IMG/VR virus record: IMGVR_UViG_3300029989_001049 | Span: 1 to 46,348 of that record | DNA from: a virus | DNA length: 46,348 nt | Reading direction: 5' to 3' (one strand) | In this document: in pieces, positions 16,498 to 24,262 of the stretch | How positions within the stretch are numbered: the first letter of the stretch is position 1 | How the letters are laid out: each line of letters starts with the position of its first letter | Program-made: the position numbers and the translations under genes | Notes under the pieces: generated by a model | The model's database searches: none | Told to the model about the DNA's origin: nothing | What the model saw: only the letters and a program-made list of their open reading frames with translations

Positions 16498-17031
16498 GAG
16501 GTTCTTCTCCGGTTGGGTGAGCGTGGCTGCAAAGGCGTTGAGCGCCGAGACCACCTTGGCCTCGTCCATGCCCAGCAGGCCGGGGAAATTGGTGAGCGCG
16601 GCGAACGCCACCCCAGTGACCTCGTCGGTGTTCGGATCACTCGTGATCACTGGGCTGATGTAGCGCAGCTCTTTGTTGTCAATCGAGGCCTTGGCCTTGG
16701 GCGTCCAGTCCACGTCCGAGAACAGGCCCTGGCCGTTCAACCACTCAAAGCGGTTCATCCAGCCCGCAGCGGGCGCGATCTCGCCCTTCGGCACGGCGAT
16801 CAATGTGGCGTGCTCGTAGTCAATGACGATGGGCGTCTGCGCCGCAATGGCATTCAGCGCAGTGGCAATCTTCAAGCCTTGTGCATCGGTGAGCCTCCAT
16901 TTGCGGCCAGGGCCAGGGCGACCATCGCGCGATGCGAACTCCCCAAACGGCAGCAGCTGAATGCGGCCCACCGATTCGGCGGCCGCGTTCAGTGCGAAGG
17001 TGCTTGCGAGGAGAGAGAGCAGGAAGCGCAT
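15955..17031 (-). CDS. Head maturation protease with scaffold (Mu gpI-like)
   Basis: The 358-residue protein has the Mu I layout: an amino-terminal protease domain (about 1-160) with WVQLLP-type motif here read GRIQLLPFGEF, GRDGR-like SRDGRPGP, and IVIDYEHATL, followed by an alanine-rich helical scaffold part (about 180-340). It would cleave the scaffold and itself during head maturation. The ATG at 17029-17031 is 43.5 bp from the centre of the dyad at 17069-17080. The first residues (MRFLLSLLASTFALNAAAE) mimic a signal peptide but are usual for this family, where the start is often hydrophobic. Confidence 0.9.
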   Translation of the reverse strand: MRFLLSLLASTFALNAAAESVGRIQLLPFGEFASRDGRPGPGRKWRLTDAQGLKIATALNAIAAQTPIVIDYEHATLIAVPKGEIAPAAGWMNRFEWLNGQGLFSDVDWTPKAKASIDNKELRYISPVITSDPNTDEVTGVAFAALTNFPGLLGMDEAKVVSALNAFAATLTQPEKNLMDRTQLIALLGLAATATDADITNAITALRAKPGIPGALVTALGLPATADETAALSAVQSLRTGSAQTLDAVSQLTTQVAALTTQLNEGKLTTLVDGAIAAGKFGPAHRDMLLNQGRTDFAALSAVIDKTAVIPGLLGQAAGAGEQLDKKVPVTALSANQVLIAQKLGISNEDYLKTLQPA

Positions 17032-17080
17032 GCCGGCATGTTGCTCACCCGCCTCCCGGCAGGGTAGCTAAACCGGTTTA
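17029..17080 (-). promoter_or_regulatory. Late promoter module copy 2 (upstream of protease)
   Basis: TAAACCGGTTTA (17069-17080) is followed by GCTACC and, at the same spacing as in the other copies, the perfect 12-bp palindrome CATGCCGGCATG whose last ATG starts the protease gene. The position corresponds to Mu PI. A GGGAGG ribosome-like sequence lies in the variable segment only in this copy. Confidence 0.75.
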
Positions 17081-17082
17081 CT

Positions 17083-17610
17083 TCAAGTGCCCAGCAAGCC
17101 TGCCATGAAGTCGTTGATCTCGTCCTGCAGGTCCTGCGCGTCTTCGGCGCCCAGCGTTCCGCGTTCGGGGTCTCCCGTCAGCAGGCCACGGCGCGGCATG
17201 TAGGGCTTGTCGTTCCGCTCGGTCCCAGTCTCGTGATAGATCGCATAGGGCCTGCCGAAACCCCATTCAGCCCAGGTATCGCCGCTGTTGGGCGAGAGGC
17301 TTTGCATCATGAGATTGGTCCGCTGCAGCAGCGAGCCAGGCATAGGCGGGATGATGGTCTCGCCATCAGCGCCCACCTTTGCCGTCTTGTGTACCGATGC
17401 ATAGATCATCGGCGTCAGCTCGCTGATCTGCGGCCAGGGCTGGCCGTTCGGATCGCGCTTGCTGCTGAAGCGCAGATTGACGTTGCGAACCTCAATGGCC
17501 GCGATGTTCTGCATCAGCTCGGACGGCCGCGCCAGGCCGGCAATGGCCACGTCAAGCTGCGCAATCAGCGCGCTGTCGCCGTCCAGCTCAATGACAAGAC
17601 GGTCGGTCAT
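17083..17610 (-). CDS. G: Virion morphogenesis protein (Mu gpG-like)
   Basis: The 175-residue protein has the Mu gpG signature: an amino-terminal regulatory helix, then FSSKRDPNGQPWPQIS and SLLQRTNLMMQSLSP, GFGRPYAIYHETGTERND and KPYMPRRGLLTGD. The YAIYHETGT and MPRRxxLG motifs are conserved in the family. Mu gpG is a minor head component needed for joining. It follows gene F after a 129-bp structured gap and ends 2 bp before the protease promoter dyad. Confidence 0.92.
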   Translation of the reverse strand: MTDRLVIELDGDSALIAQLDVAIAGLARPSELMQNIAAIEVRNVNLRFSSKRDPNGQPWPQISELTPMIYASVHKTAKVGADGETIIPPMPGSLLQRTNLMMQSLSPNSGDTWAEWGFGRPYAIYHETGTERNDKPYMPRRGLLTGDPERGTLGAEDAQDLQDEINDFMAGLLGT

Positions 17611-17626
17611 GGCCTAAACTCAGCCC

Positions 17627-17734
17627 GTGTTGGTTGTGAAGTCCTGGAATGTCGCGACAGGACGGGTGGTGTCTGACAGCTTTGCTCCCTCGGTCCACCG
17701 TATGCCGGCGATTCGCGCACCGGCCAACCAACAC
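17627..17734 (-). ncRNA. Structured RNA candidate between genes F and G
   Basis: A perfect 10-bp outer stem pairs GTGTTGGTTG with CAACCAACAC (17627-17636 with 17725-17734). Inside are GTCCTG/CAGGAC (17641-17646 with 17658-17663), a G-rich/C-rich stem with one bulge (about 17664-17669 with 17695-17700), and GCCGG/CCGGC (17704-17708 with 17720-17724) directly stacked on the outer stem. On the minus strand the last extends by a U:G and a G:C pair. The result is a four-way-junction RNA. It could control F/G translation or packaging, or be an independent noncoding RNA. No ORF of note lies in the gap. Confidence 0.6.
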
Positions 17735-17739
17735 CTCGC

Positions 17740-19092
17740 TCATACACGCCCCCAGATCAACTGGTACCGGCTTCTGTCCTGCAGCGCGTTTGGATCGATC
17801 ACCGTCACAGTGCGCACCAGGTTCAGCGGCACAGAGGTTTTCACATCCTCCAGCCGCATGCGTACCCGGTATTCCAGGCTGATGACCAGCTTGGCCACCG
17901 TGCCATCCTCGGCCACCAGGTCAACGACATAAAGCAGTGCCGGCGGCGTGGTGCTTGAGTCCAGGAGCACCGCATGCGCGCGCTGTAGCAGCTCCGGCAA
18001 GCGCCTGTAGACGCTGATGGCCACCTTGGCGCCGATATCCTTGGCATCGCGAAACGTATGCAGCACATCCTCATCGCGAACTGCAACGACCGGGCTGGCC
18101 AGCTCGATGTTTTGGATCTGCAACGCACGCACCGCCTGCGGGGCCAAGGTGCCAATGTAGCGAATGTCGCCGCGCGCCTGGCCGATGGGCTTGCCCTTTG
18201 CATCGACCAGCTGGTCGACGAACTTGCCAAAGCGCCGCGTGGCGCTGGCCACAAACGCCGGCATATCGGCCTGGGCCTGGGCCAGCGCTGTGGCCGAGGC
18301 GAGAGGCGATGAGCCCAGCGCCTTGCGCAGCGAGGCCTCATAGAGCGCTTCGTCTCGGGCCTTGCCAGGGTTGTATGCAAAGCCTGGGTCAATGCCACGC
18401 GGCACGGGCACCACTTCGCCTGTGCGCGGGTTGACGTAGGTGACCCAGTCAATGGCAGGCGCCTCGGTCTGGATCTTCACGCCAGCCTTGCGCAGCCGGT
18501 CGATACCCTTCTGGTCGATGGCGTAGGCGTAGCAGCGGCAGTTCCAGCCGTTTGGCGGGTAGTGCGTGTCCCAGAACGGGTGGTCCACAGGCAGCACCAG
18601 CGCATTCCAGCGGCGGTGCGAGGCGCGCACATGCTCGTCCTGCATCGTGAAGTACACGAGGAAGGGCAAGCGCGCCTTGGTCTTCTGGGTCTCGGCCCAC
18701 CGGCCTGCGGCATAGGCCTGGCGCACGTTGGTGTCATAGATCAGCTTCAGCCGGCGGTCATCGAATCGGGTGATTCGCGTCTCGCCCGTTGCGGCGTCCT
18801 TGACCTCAATGTCCCCCCACCAGCCCTTGGCCGTGAGCTTGGGCAGGATCGAATCGCGGAAGTCCTTCAAGCTGCCGCCGTTGTTGACGGCCGCTTCGCT
18901 TTCATCGAAGAAAATTTGCAATATGTCCAGGCGCTGCACGCCAGCCACGGCGTAGCCGCGCGAGTGCTCGTCCTGGAACACGTCTTGCCAGGCATAGCTC
19001 GGGGCCAGCAGCCGGCGTGCCTGGAACGCCGCGATCGCGGCCTTGGGTTCGACCAGGCCAACCTTGAGCCCAGCAGGAATGGGGATAGGCAT
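17740..19092 (-). CDS. F: Head morphogenesis protein F with carboxy-terminal nuclease-like domain
   Basis: The 450-residue protein belongs to the Mu F/SPP1 gp7 minor head family. Family motifs include DFRDSILPKLTAKGWWG, YDTNVRQAYAAGRWAETQ, LPFLVYFTMQDEHVRASHRR and FWDTHYPPNGWNCRCYAYAI. After about residue 310 it has an extra domain (RDEDVLHTFRDAKDIGAKVA, then LLYVVDLVAEDGTVAKLVIS and VIDPNALQDRSRYQLIW) resembling the PBECR-type (Barnase-EndoU-ColicinE5/D-RelE fold) domains often fused to such proteins. The start MPIPIPAG at 19090-19092 is preferred over an upstream in-frame start inside the portal gene. It likely sits at the portal vertex and may be injected. Confidence 0.9.
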   Translation of the reverse strand: MPIPIPAGLKVGLVEPKAAIAAFQARRLLAPSYAWQDVFQDEHSRGYAVAGVQRLDILQIFFDESEAAVNNGGSLKDFRDSILPKLTAKGWWGDIEVKDAATGETRITRFDDRRLKLIYDTNVRQAYAAGRWAETQKTKARLPFLVYFTMQDEHVRASHRRWNALVLPVDHPFWDTHYPPNGWNCRCYAYAIDQKGIDRLRKAGVKIQTEAPAIDWVTYVNPRTGEVVPVPRGIDPGFAYNPGKARDEALYEASLRKALGSSPLASATALAQAQADMPAFVASATRRFGKFVDQLVDAKGKPIGQARGDIRYIGTLAPQAVRALQIQNIELASPVVAVRDEDVLHTFRDAKDIGAKVAISVYRRLPELLQRAHAVLLDSSTTPPALLYVVDLVAEDGTVAKLVISLEYRVRMRLEDVKTSVPLNLVRTVTVIDPNALQDRSRYQLIWGRV

Positions 19093-19096
19093 GGCG

Positions 19097-20776
19097 TCAG
19101 CTGTGCTCGCCAGGCAGATCCAGATCCGCCTCACCTGCCAGCCGCCCGATGAAGCTGGCACGCGCCAGGCTTTCACCCAGCGGGCGCGAGTCCATGCGCT
19201 CGATCAGTTGCGGCAGCCGGGCCCGGAAGTCCTCCAGCGACTCGCCGGCATCTGCGGCCGCATTCAGCGCCTGCACCAGCGGGTCAATCATCGGCGCCAA
19301 CAGCGGGCGCCAGTCACCCAGCGCATCCGCCACCACATCGTCCAGCATGTCATGCGGGCCCGAGCCGGTGGTTTGAACATCCGTCGGCACTGCGTTCAGC
19401 GCCGTCTTCTTATCCTTTGGGCTCGGCTGTTGTGGCTGCAATTTCGCGGCCGGGCCTGCGGCGGGGTCTGCCACCGGATCGCTGCCAGTCAGCAGATCTT
19501 CGCCCTCGGCCGGCTCCGGGATGCGCAGCTTGTCGTGCACCCACTTCTTGCCGATGCGCAATCCCGCCTTGGCCAGCTTTGGCAGGTTGGTCGCGTAGAG
19601 CTCCAGGTCTTCGGGTTCGCTGGTGTCGAGCTTGAACAGCGGCAGGCGCAGCTTGGCGGCGCCTGGTCGGTTGAGCAGGGCCATTGGCTTGATCAACTGC
19701 TGGCTGACCGTGCCTTCGATCTTGCGCGCATCGGCGTCGCGGATGTCCATGCGCACGCCGTCATGCACCTTGCCCAGCGCCTGCGTGCCATGCTGGCCTT
19801 CGCTGGCGGTCAGCGTCTGGCCGAGGATGGCCTTGGACTCGACGGCATCCAGCCGATCCCACATCGCCACAAAAGGCACCTCGGTGCCGGCAGCAGCAGC
19901 CTCAAATTCCAGCTCCATGCCGGCCGGAATGATGCCCGCTGCGTTGTGCCCGATCTGCACCACAGCCTGCAGCAGGCGGCGCTTCTCTTCATCGCTGGCG
20001 CCGCTCGGATATTTGCCCAGCCGCAATGGCAAGCCGTAGATCTCAAGGAACTCGGCCAGGTCGCGCACCGCATAGTTCTTGAACAGGTACGGCCAGAACA
20101 GCACGCGCGCCAGCGACATGCGCGACACGTAGCCCGCCTTGGCTGGATGCATGTGCATCAGCCAGCTCAGCGGCAGCAGCTCTTCACCCATCACTGATGG
20201 AAGGTCAGCCGTGCCCTCGGTTGCATCGCGGCTGCGCAGCAGCAAGTGCCGCCGGTCGGCGCTGGGGCAGAACCAGCGCTGAGGCTGTGCGGTGAGCTTG
20301 GGGATGCGCACGCCATCGATCAGCTGCCACACCATTTCTTGGGGTGCAAATCCCTTGAGGATGGCGTCGGTCATCGTCCACACCATCAGGTCGATACCGC
20401 CAGTCACGCCATTGGCCTCGACCTGGATCTGGCCGAACCAGGCGCGCATGTCTTCAGCCAAGGCCTTCTCTTCGGCGCTCGCGTTCTCAGGCGCTTCGAT
20501 GCTCCAGCTCAGCTGAGTGAGGGCGCCGCGCCGTTTGCTCATCTCGGCAAACAGATGCCCGTCGCGCTCCTCCATGTCTTCGGCCAGTTCGAGCTGGCCG
20601 ATCAGGTCGCCCATCTCGGCATTGACCATGATGTCGTGCAGCCGCGCCGGCGTGAGGCCGCGTGCCGGATGCCGGTCGAACTCGCGCTGCAGGTAGCCCA
20701 CGCGTGCCGACTGCGGCACGGTGCTGGCCTCCACGTTGAAGGGCTGGCCGTTGGCGTCAAGGATGTTGGAAATCAT
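19097..20776 (-). CDS. Portal protein (Mu gp29-like, DUF935)
   Basis: The 559-residue protein matches DUF935 portals: VGYLQREFDRHPARGLTPAR, ILRDAEMGDLIGQ-like IMVNAEMGDLIGQLEL, HLFAEMSKRRGALTQLSWSI and PAKAGYVSRMSLARVLFWPY. It would form the dodecameric ring for DNA passage and the docking base for terminase and connectors. The start at 20774-20776 (MISNILDANGQPF) is chosen because the longer open frame upstream crosses a structured gap and is not protein-like. The carboxy end is Pro/Gln rich, then helical. Confidence 0.92.
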   Translation of the reverse strand: MISNILDANGQPFNVEASTVPQSARVGYLQREFDRHPARGLTPARLHDIMVNAEMGDLIGQLELAEDMEERDGHLFAEMSKRRGALTQLSWSIEAPENASAEEKALAEDMRAWFGQIQVEANGVTGGIDLMVWTMTDAILKGFAPQEMVWQLIDGVRIPKLTAQPQRWFCPSADRRHLLLRSRDATEGTADLPSVMGEELLPLSWLMHMHPAKAGYVSRMSLARVLFWPYLFKNYAVRDLAEFLEIYGLPLRLGKYPSGASDEEKRRLLQAVVQIGHNAAGIIPAGMELEFEAAAAGTEVPFVAMWDRLDAVESKAILGQTLTASEGQHGTQALGKVHDGVRMDIRDADARKIEGTVSQQLIKPMALLNRPGAAKLRLPLFKLDTSEPEDLELYATNLPKLAKAGLRIGKKWVHDKLRIPEPAEGEDLLTGSDPVADPAAGPAAKLQPQQPSPKDKKTALNAVPTDVQTTGSGPHDMLDDVVADALGDWRPLLAPMIDPLVQALNAAADAGESLEDFRARLPQLIERMDSRPLGESLARASFIGRLAGEADLDLPGEHS

Positions 20777-20939
20777 GCTGCAAGCCCTTTTCTGAAATCG
20801 GGCCCTGGAGCCGTTAAAACACCCCCGGTGCCTGTGCTGGTAGCCGGGTGGTGCCGATCGGGGCTCCCAGGGCCGTTTTGAACGTTCATGAACGGCAAGG
20901 CGGCTGCAAGGGAGACTGCCGGATGACGGACTGATGGCA
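20777..20939 (-). ncRNA. Structured leader-like gap between terminase and portal genes
   Basis: The 163-bp gap lacks a gene. On the minus strand GGCCCTGGGAGCC pairs with GGCTCCAGGGCC (about 12 bp, one bulged G; arms near 20863-20875 and 20801-20812). Inside is a second stem, CACCACCCGG/CCGGGGGTG, with one mismatch and about 15 nt of loop. The overlapping palindromes GTTCATGAAC and TGAACGTTCA (about 20880-20894) lie on the terminase side. It could be a translation-control leader for the portal or a processing site. Confidence 0.4.
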
Positions 20940-22706
20940 TCAGAAGCCCCCGTCCTTGCCGAAGTCGAAGCCGCCGGCCGGGCCGTCATCGGCCGGCGCG
21001 CGCATCCGAAAGCCGCTGCTCATGTCGTGACGCTCAGACAATCGCGCTCGCGCCGGCACCGTCTGAAAGTCGATCTCGCCGGCTTCGCGGAACCAGGCGT
21101 AGTTGCACAGAAACAAGCTGATGGCGAAGTCACCGTGCCGTTTGAGCTTCTCGCCACCCTCGGCCGCAGCGGCCTTGGCGGCGGCGCTCTGCGAACTGTC
21201 GCCCCGCCGCAGTTTTGGAATGCCGTCGATCAGCTCGATGGCGCGCAAGTCATCCCGCAGCTGCGCGTCGCGCGGAATGTCGGTCAACGTGCCGTCTTCC
21301 AGGCCCGCCTTCAGCTTGGGCATGTGGTCGAGATAGAACGCATTGCTGAGCATCACGCGCTCGACCATCTGCGTGCCATAGCGCTGGGCCGTCTTCTCGG
21401 CGAGCGCTGAGCCATTGCCGCCAGCATCCATCGCGCCACCTCGGAAGCGCGGCAGGCGGTCGATGATGTAGAACAGGATCTGCTCCTGGCAGGTGAACGG
21501 GCAATTGAACAGCTCCAGCTGCAGCTTCACGCGCCGAGTCAGATCGAGGTCTTCTTCCGCCACCGTGATCGAAGACAAGTTTCGATTGCGCGCGAAGTCT
21601 TCGCCGAACACATGGCGGCGAGCCTTGTTCAGGCCGGCCAGCACCGGGTCGATGTTCTCGCGCAGCCAGCCGTCAATGGCATGGCGGCGCACGTCTTCGG
21701 GCAGCCAGGCGAAATCATCCTTCCAGAAGCCGCGCACGAGCGCCGGTCCAGCTGGATGCACCGCGCTGGTCATGCGCTGCTCAATCAGCGCCAGGCTGAG
21801 ATAGCGCCCGCCGCCCTGGCTCGGGATCGCGTCCAGTTCCTCGGCAGAGTCATTGCCATAGAAGGCATAGGTGTCGGCCACCCACTTGTCCTCGGCCTCC
21901 TGAGTCCATTCGCGGCCCTTGCGCAGGCACACGCGGCGATACAGGCCGTCTGCTACGGCATCTTTGAAGCGGATCGTGTGCACCGTGGCATCGCCACGCT
22001 TGCCCGCGCGCACTTCGTCGATCAGTTGGGCAAACGCGTTCTCGACGCCATCGTGGGTGCTGATGATGCGCACTTTGTCGCCCCACATCAGCATAGCCAT
22101 CGCCGCCTTGATCAGGCCGGCCAGGTCGGGCGCAAAAGCGGCTTCGTCGATCACGATCACGCCCTGCTTGCCGCGCAGATTGGTCGGGCGGCTGCTGAGC
22201 GCCAGGATCCGCTTGCCCGTGGCTGGGAAGCTGATCTCGTAGGTCTTGATGTTCTTCTTCTCGCCAGCGGGGCCTTCGTCTTCGTAGATGCCCTCGCCGA
22301 TCTCGCTGGCCACGTAGTTGAAAGCCCGCGCCCACATGGCACAGGCCTCGATGTACTCGCGGGCCATGTCCTGCGTGGCCGAGATGTAGAAGACATTGCT
22401 GCCGCCCTCGCTGGCGGCGATCAGCACGTCGTCTGCGGCCTCGGCCCAGGTCAGGCCGATGCGTCGGCCCTTCTCTGCGATCTTGAGCTGCGCCTGGTCA
22501 GCGACCCAGCGTTGCTGGTAGCCCAGCAAGACCGGCGGCGGTGCGGCGTCGGCAGCGACGGGAGTCAGGAATGCCAGCGGGTCCTGATCCAGCGCCGGAG
22601 ACGCCGCCAGTGCCAAGGCGCCTGCAGCCGTCAGCGAGACGACAGCGGCGCGCGCGGCCTTCGCGATCTTGCGGGCCGGGCCCGACTTGCGCTTCTGTTC
22701 AGTCAT
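20940..22706 (-). CDS. Terminase large subunit (Mu gp28-like)
   Basis: The 588-residue protein is the packaging motor ATPase and headful nuclease. After an unusual Ala-rich amino end (KAARAAVVSLTAAGALALAA, about 16-40), the ATPase has YQQRWVADQAQLKIAEKGRR with the adenine/Walker A equivalent GRRIGLTWAEA, and the Walker B strand GVIVIDEAAFAPD. RIISTHDG is the coupling motif. The nuclease half follows (FGEDFARNRNLSSI with acidic residues, AMDAGGNGSALAEKT and HGDFAISLFLC). The Ala-rich start could be an extension or a wrong start, but no better-supported start is seen. Confidence 0.94.
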   Translation of the reverse strand: MTEQKRKSGPARKIAKAARAAVVSLTAAGALALAASPALDQDPLAFLTPVAADAAPPPVLLGYQQRWVADQAQLKIAEKGRRIGLTWAEAADDVLIAASEGGSNVFYISATQDMAREYIEACAMWARAFNYVASEIGEGIYEDEGPAGEKKNIKTYEISFPATGKRILALSSRPTNLRGKQGVIVIDEAAFAPDLAGLIKAAMAMLMWGDKVRIISTHDGVENAFAQLIDEVRAGKRGDATVHTIRFKDAVADGLYRRVCLRKGREWTQEAEDKWVADTYAFYGNDSAEELDAIPSQGGGRYLSLALIEQRMTSAVHPAGPALVRGFWKDDFAWLPEDVRRHAIDGWLRENIDPVLAGLNKARRHVFGEDFARNRNLSSITVAEEDLDLTRRVKLQLELFNCPFTCQEQILFYIIDRLPRFRGGAMDAGGNGSALAEKTAQRYGTQMVERVMLSNAFYLDHMPKLKAGLEDGTLTDIPRDAQLRDDLRAIELIDGIPKLRRGDSSQSAAAKAAAAEGGEKLKRHGDFAISLFLCNYAWFREAGEIDFQTVPARARLSERHDMSSGFRMRAPADDGPAGGFDFGKDGGF

Positions 22707-22972
22707 GGCTGTGGCTCCAATGGACCACTGACCGTGAAGAAGAAGCTGGGTTCAAACGCCGGATTGACCCAGCTGGCCAAGTCCCCCAACAGCAGATACA
22801 GCGACATGACCAGGTCAAACCACAATTCGGGTACACCGTTTCGCTCAGCAAAAAGCGGCGCCGACGATTCCGGGGCTCCGATATAGACGGGGATCAGGCC
22901 GATAAGCCACCCGCGATGAGTGAATGTCGTGCCGAGCTGGCTTGGCGGGATGCGGCCGAAGAAGAGGCTCAT
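22703..22972 (-). CDS. Unknown 89-residue protein between gp27 and terminase
   Basis: I do not recognise this protein. It overlaps both neighbours by ATGA (22969-22972 and 22703-22706), strongly suggesting real, coupled translation. It has a hydrophobic segment RGWLIGLIPVYIGAP and a second LWFDLVMSLYLLLGDLASWV, so it may be membrane-associated. Base composition is lower in GC than the flanking genes. It is not part of the standard Mu order and may be an insertion (moron). Confidence 0.65.
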   Translation of the reverse strand: MSLFFGRIPPSQLGTTFTHRGWLIGLIPVYIGAPESSAPLFAERNGVPELWFDLVMSLYLLLGDLASWVNPAFEPSFFFTVSGPLEPQP

Positions 22973-23556
22973 GCGGCACCGCCAGGCGCGGGCTCTCGCT
23001 TCACGATGCCCAAAATGTTGGAGCGGATCTCGGCGACTTGCGTGGCCGTCAGCCCGCCCTTCTTGGCCAGCTTCGAGACCTTGTCTGCTGCCGCCTTGGC
23101 GCGCACGTCCAGTTCATCGGCCCAGCGGGCCTGATTGACCCGAGCGCGAGACAAGCGGCTCAGGCCCAACGCGGCCTCGTTCATCACGGCCAGGCGCGCG
23201 ATCGGATCTTCCTCAGAGTCAGACTCGCGGATCTTGAGCAGTGTCTCGAACACCTCGGCCTGCACGATCGCCATCGCCGCCGCGCTGCGGTTGTCGCCCG
23301 GGTCGGCTGAGCTATCAGCGATGACCTTCGCCGCCTCTGTGGTGGCGCGGATCGCCTCTTGTGCGCGCTTGACGCGCAGGCTCTCGGCACCCACCGCGCT
23401 CTTGCCGATAGAGATGGCCACGCCAGCCTCTTTCATCAGCGCGTTCAGCTCTTCAGTGACGCCCTCGATGTCGCCAAAGGCGCGCTGCACGAACGTCTTG
23501 TGCAGCCACTCGCGCAGATCTGCAGGCAGCAGCGCGATCTTGCTCACCGGAGGCAT
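22969..23556 (-). CDS. DUF3486 protein (Mu gp27-like, small terminase type)
   Basis: The 195-residue protein begins MPPVSKIALLPADLREWLHK, the DUF3486 signature, with a helix-turn-helix-like start followed by long helices. Mu gp27 sits before the large terminase and is thought to act as the small subunit that recognises phage DNA for packaging. Start ATG 23554-23556 lies just after the stop of the gp26-like gene. The last part (SKLAKKGGLTATQVAEIRSN) is basic. Confidence 0.9.
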   Translation of the reverse strand: MPPVSKIALLPADLREWLHKTFVQRAFGDIEGVTEELNALMKEAGVAISIGKSAVGAESLRVKRAQEAIRATTEAAKVIADSSADPGDNRSAAAMAIVQAEVFETLLKIRESDSEEDPIARLAVMNEAALGLSRLSRARVNQARWADELDVRAKAAADKVSKLAKKGGLTATQVAEIRSNILGIVKREPAPGGAA

Positions 23557-23557
23557 A

Positions 23558-23854
23558 TCAGCCTCCCGGTGCGGGTTGCTGTACGCCGGGCGTCTTGGCG
23601 CGGCCGGTGGCCACGTCCAGCCCACGTTCGGTCAAGGTGGCCACGCTGACGCCCTGGGCCTTCTCCAGCGCGATCAAGCTCTGCTCCGCCAGCCAGGCCA
23701 GGTCTTGCTCGATGCGATCGGCGCTGACCACGTGCCCGAGGCTGTCGCAATAGCGGCGGAGCAAGTAGGCATTGGCGCGATATTGGACGGCGTTCTCCAA
23801 GGCCTTCAGTAGCACCAGGCGGCGATCGGCAGTTTGATAGTCACTGAAGCTCAT
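23558..23854 (-). CDS. Mu gp26-like small winged-helix-type protein
   Basis: The 98-residue protein has the order and motif pattern of Mu gp26: RLVLLKALENAVQYRANAYL, LRRYCDSLGHVVSADRIEQD, LAWLAEQSLIALEKA and TLTERGLDVATGR. The helix-turn-helix followed by TERGxDVAxG is typical of the ArsR-like fold in this family. It lies in the conserved gp25-gp26-gp27 block before terminase. Its role in Mu is unclear. Confidence 0.85.
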   Translation of the reverse strand: MSFSDYQTADRRLVLLKALENAVQYRANAYLLRRYCDSLGHVVSADRIEQDLAWLAEQSLIALEKAQGVSVATLTERGLDVATGRAKTPGVQQPAPGG

Positions 23855-23860
23855 ATGGGC

Positions 23861-24196
23861 TCACTTAGTGTTCAGCAGATAGTTTTCGATGCGGGTGAGC
23901 GTGGCCGATGTCGAGCGCGAGCTCTCGGCCATCTGCAGGGTTCGCTCATTGATCTGCTTTACCGTGCCAGCCAGATCGGCGAGATCCTCTTTGGTGGCGG
24001 TGTGCTCCAGCTGGGTCTGGATCTGCGTGACGTCGTTACGCACGTCCGCGATCTCGCGGCCGTGCGCCGTGCGCAGGTCGGCCACGGCCTGGCCGGCGTC
24101 CTCGCCGGGCTTGCGCAGCCAGAGGGCAATCGTGAGCAGCACGTTCCAGAGCCCAAGCGCCACTGTCGACCAGGTTTTGATTTCGTCGGGGTTCAT
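23861..24196 (-). CDS. DUF2730 protein (Mu gp25-like), membrane-anchored coiled coil
   Basis: This 111-residue protein has one amino-terminal membrane helix (TWSTVALGLWNVLLTIALWL), then a coiled coil with DVTQIQTQLEHTATKEDLAD. This is the DUF2730/Mu gp25 layout. The first coding bases overlap the region that would hold a promoter for the divergent gene at 24263. Confidence 0.88.
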   Translation of the reverse strand: MNPDEIKTWSTVALGLWNVLLTIALWLRKPGEDAGQAVADLRTAHGREIADVRNDVTQIQTQLEHTATKEDLADLAGTVKQINERTLQMAESSRSTSATLTRIENYLLNTK

Positions 24197-24262
24197 TGAA
24201 TGTGTACCGGCAGGGGCTTAGAAATGGGGTAGTGATAATGGGCGATTGGCGGAGTCACGTTG

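Noticed and set aside
16970-17031. Signal peptide on the protease
   Set aside because: The hydrophobic start is common in Mu I-type proteins and the product acts in the cytoplasmic procapsid.
15619-17067. 482-codon plus-strand ORF opposite protease and cement genes
   Set aside because: Antisense shadow, Arg/His/Gln rich and without recognisable motifs.
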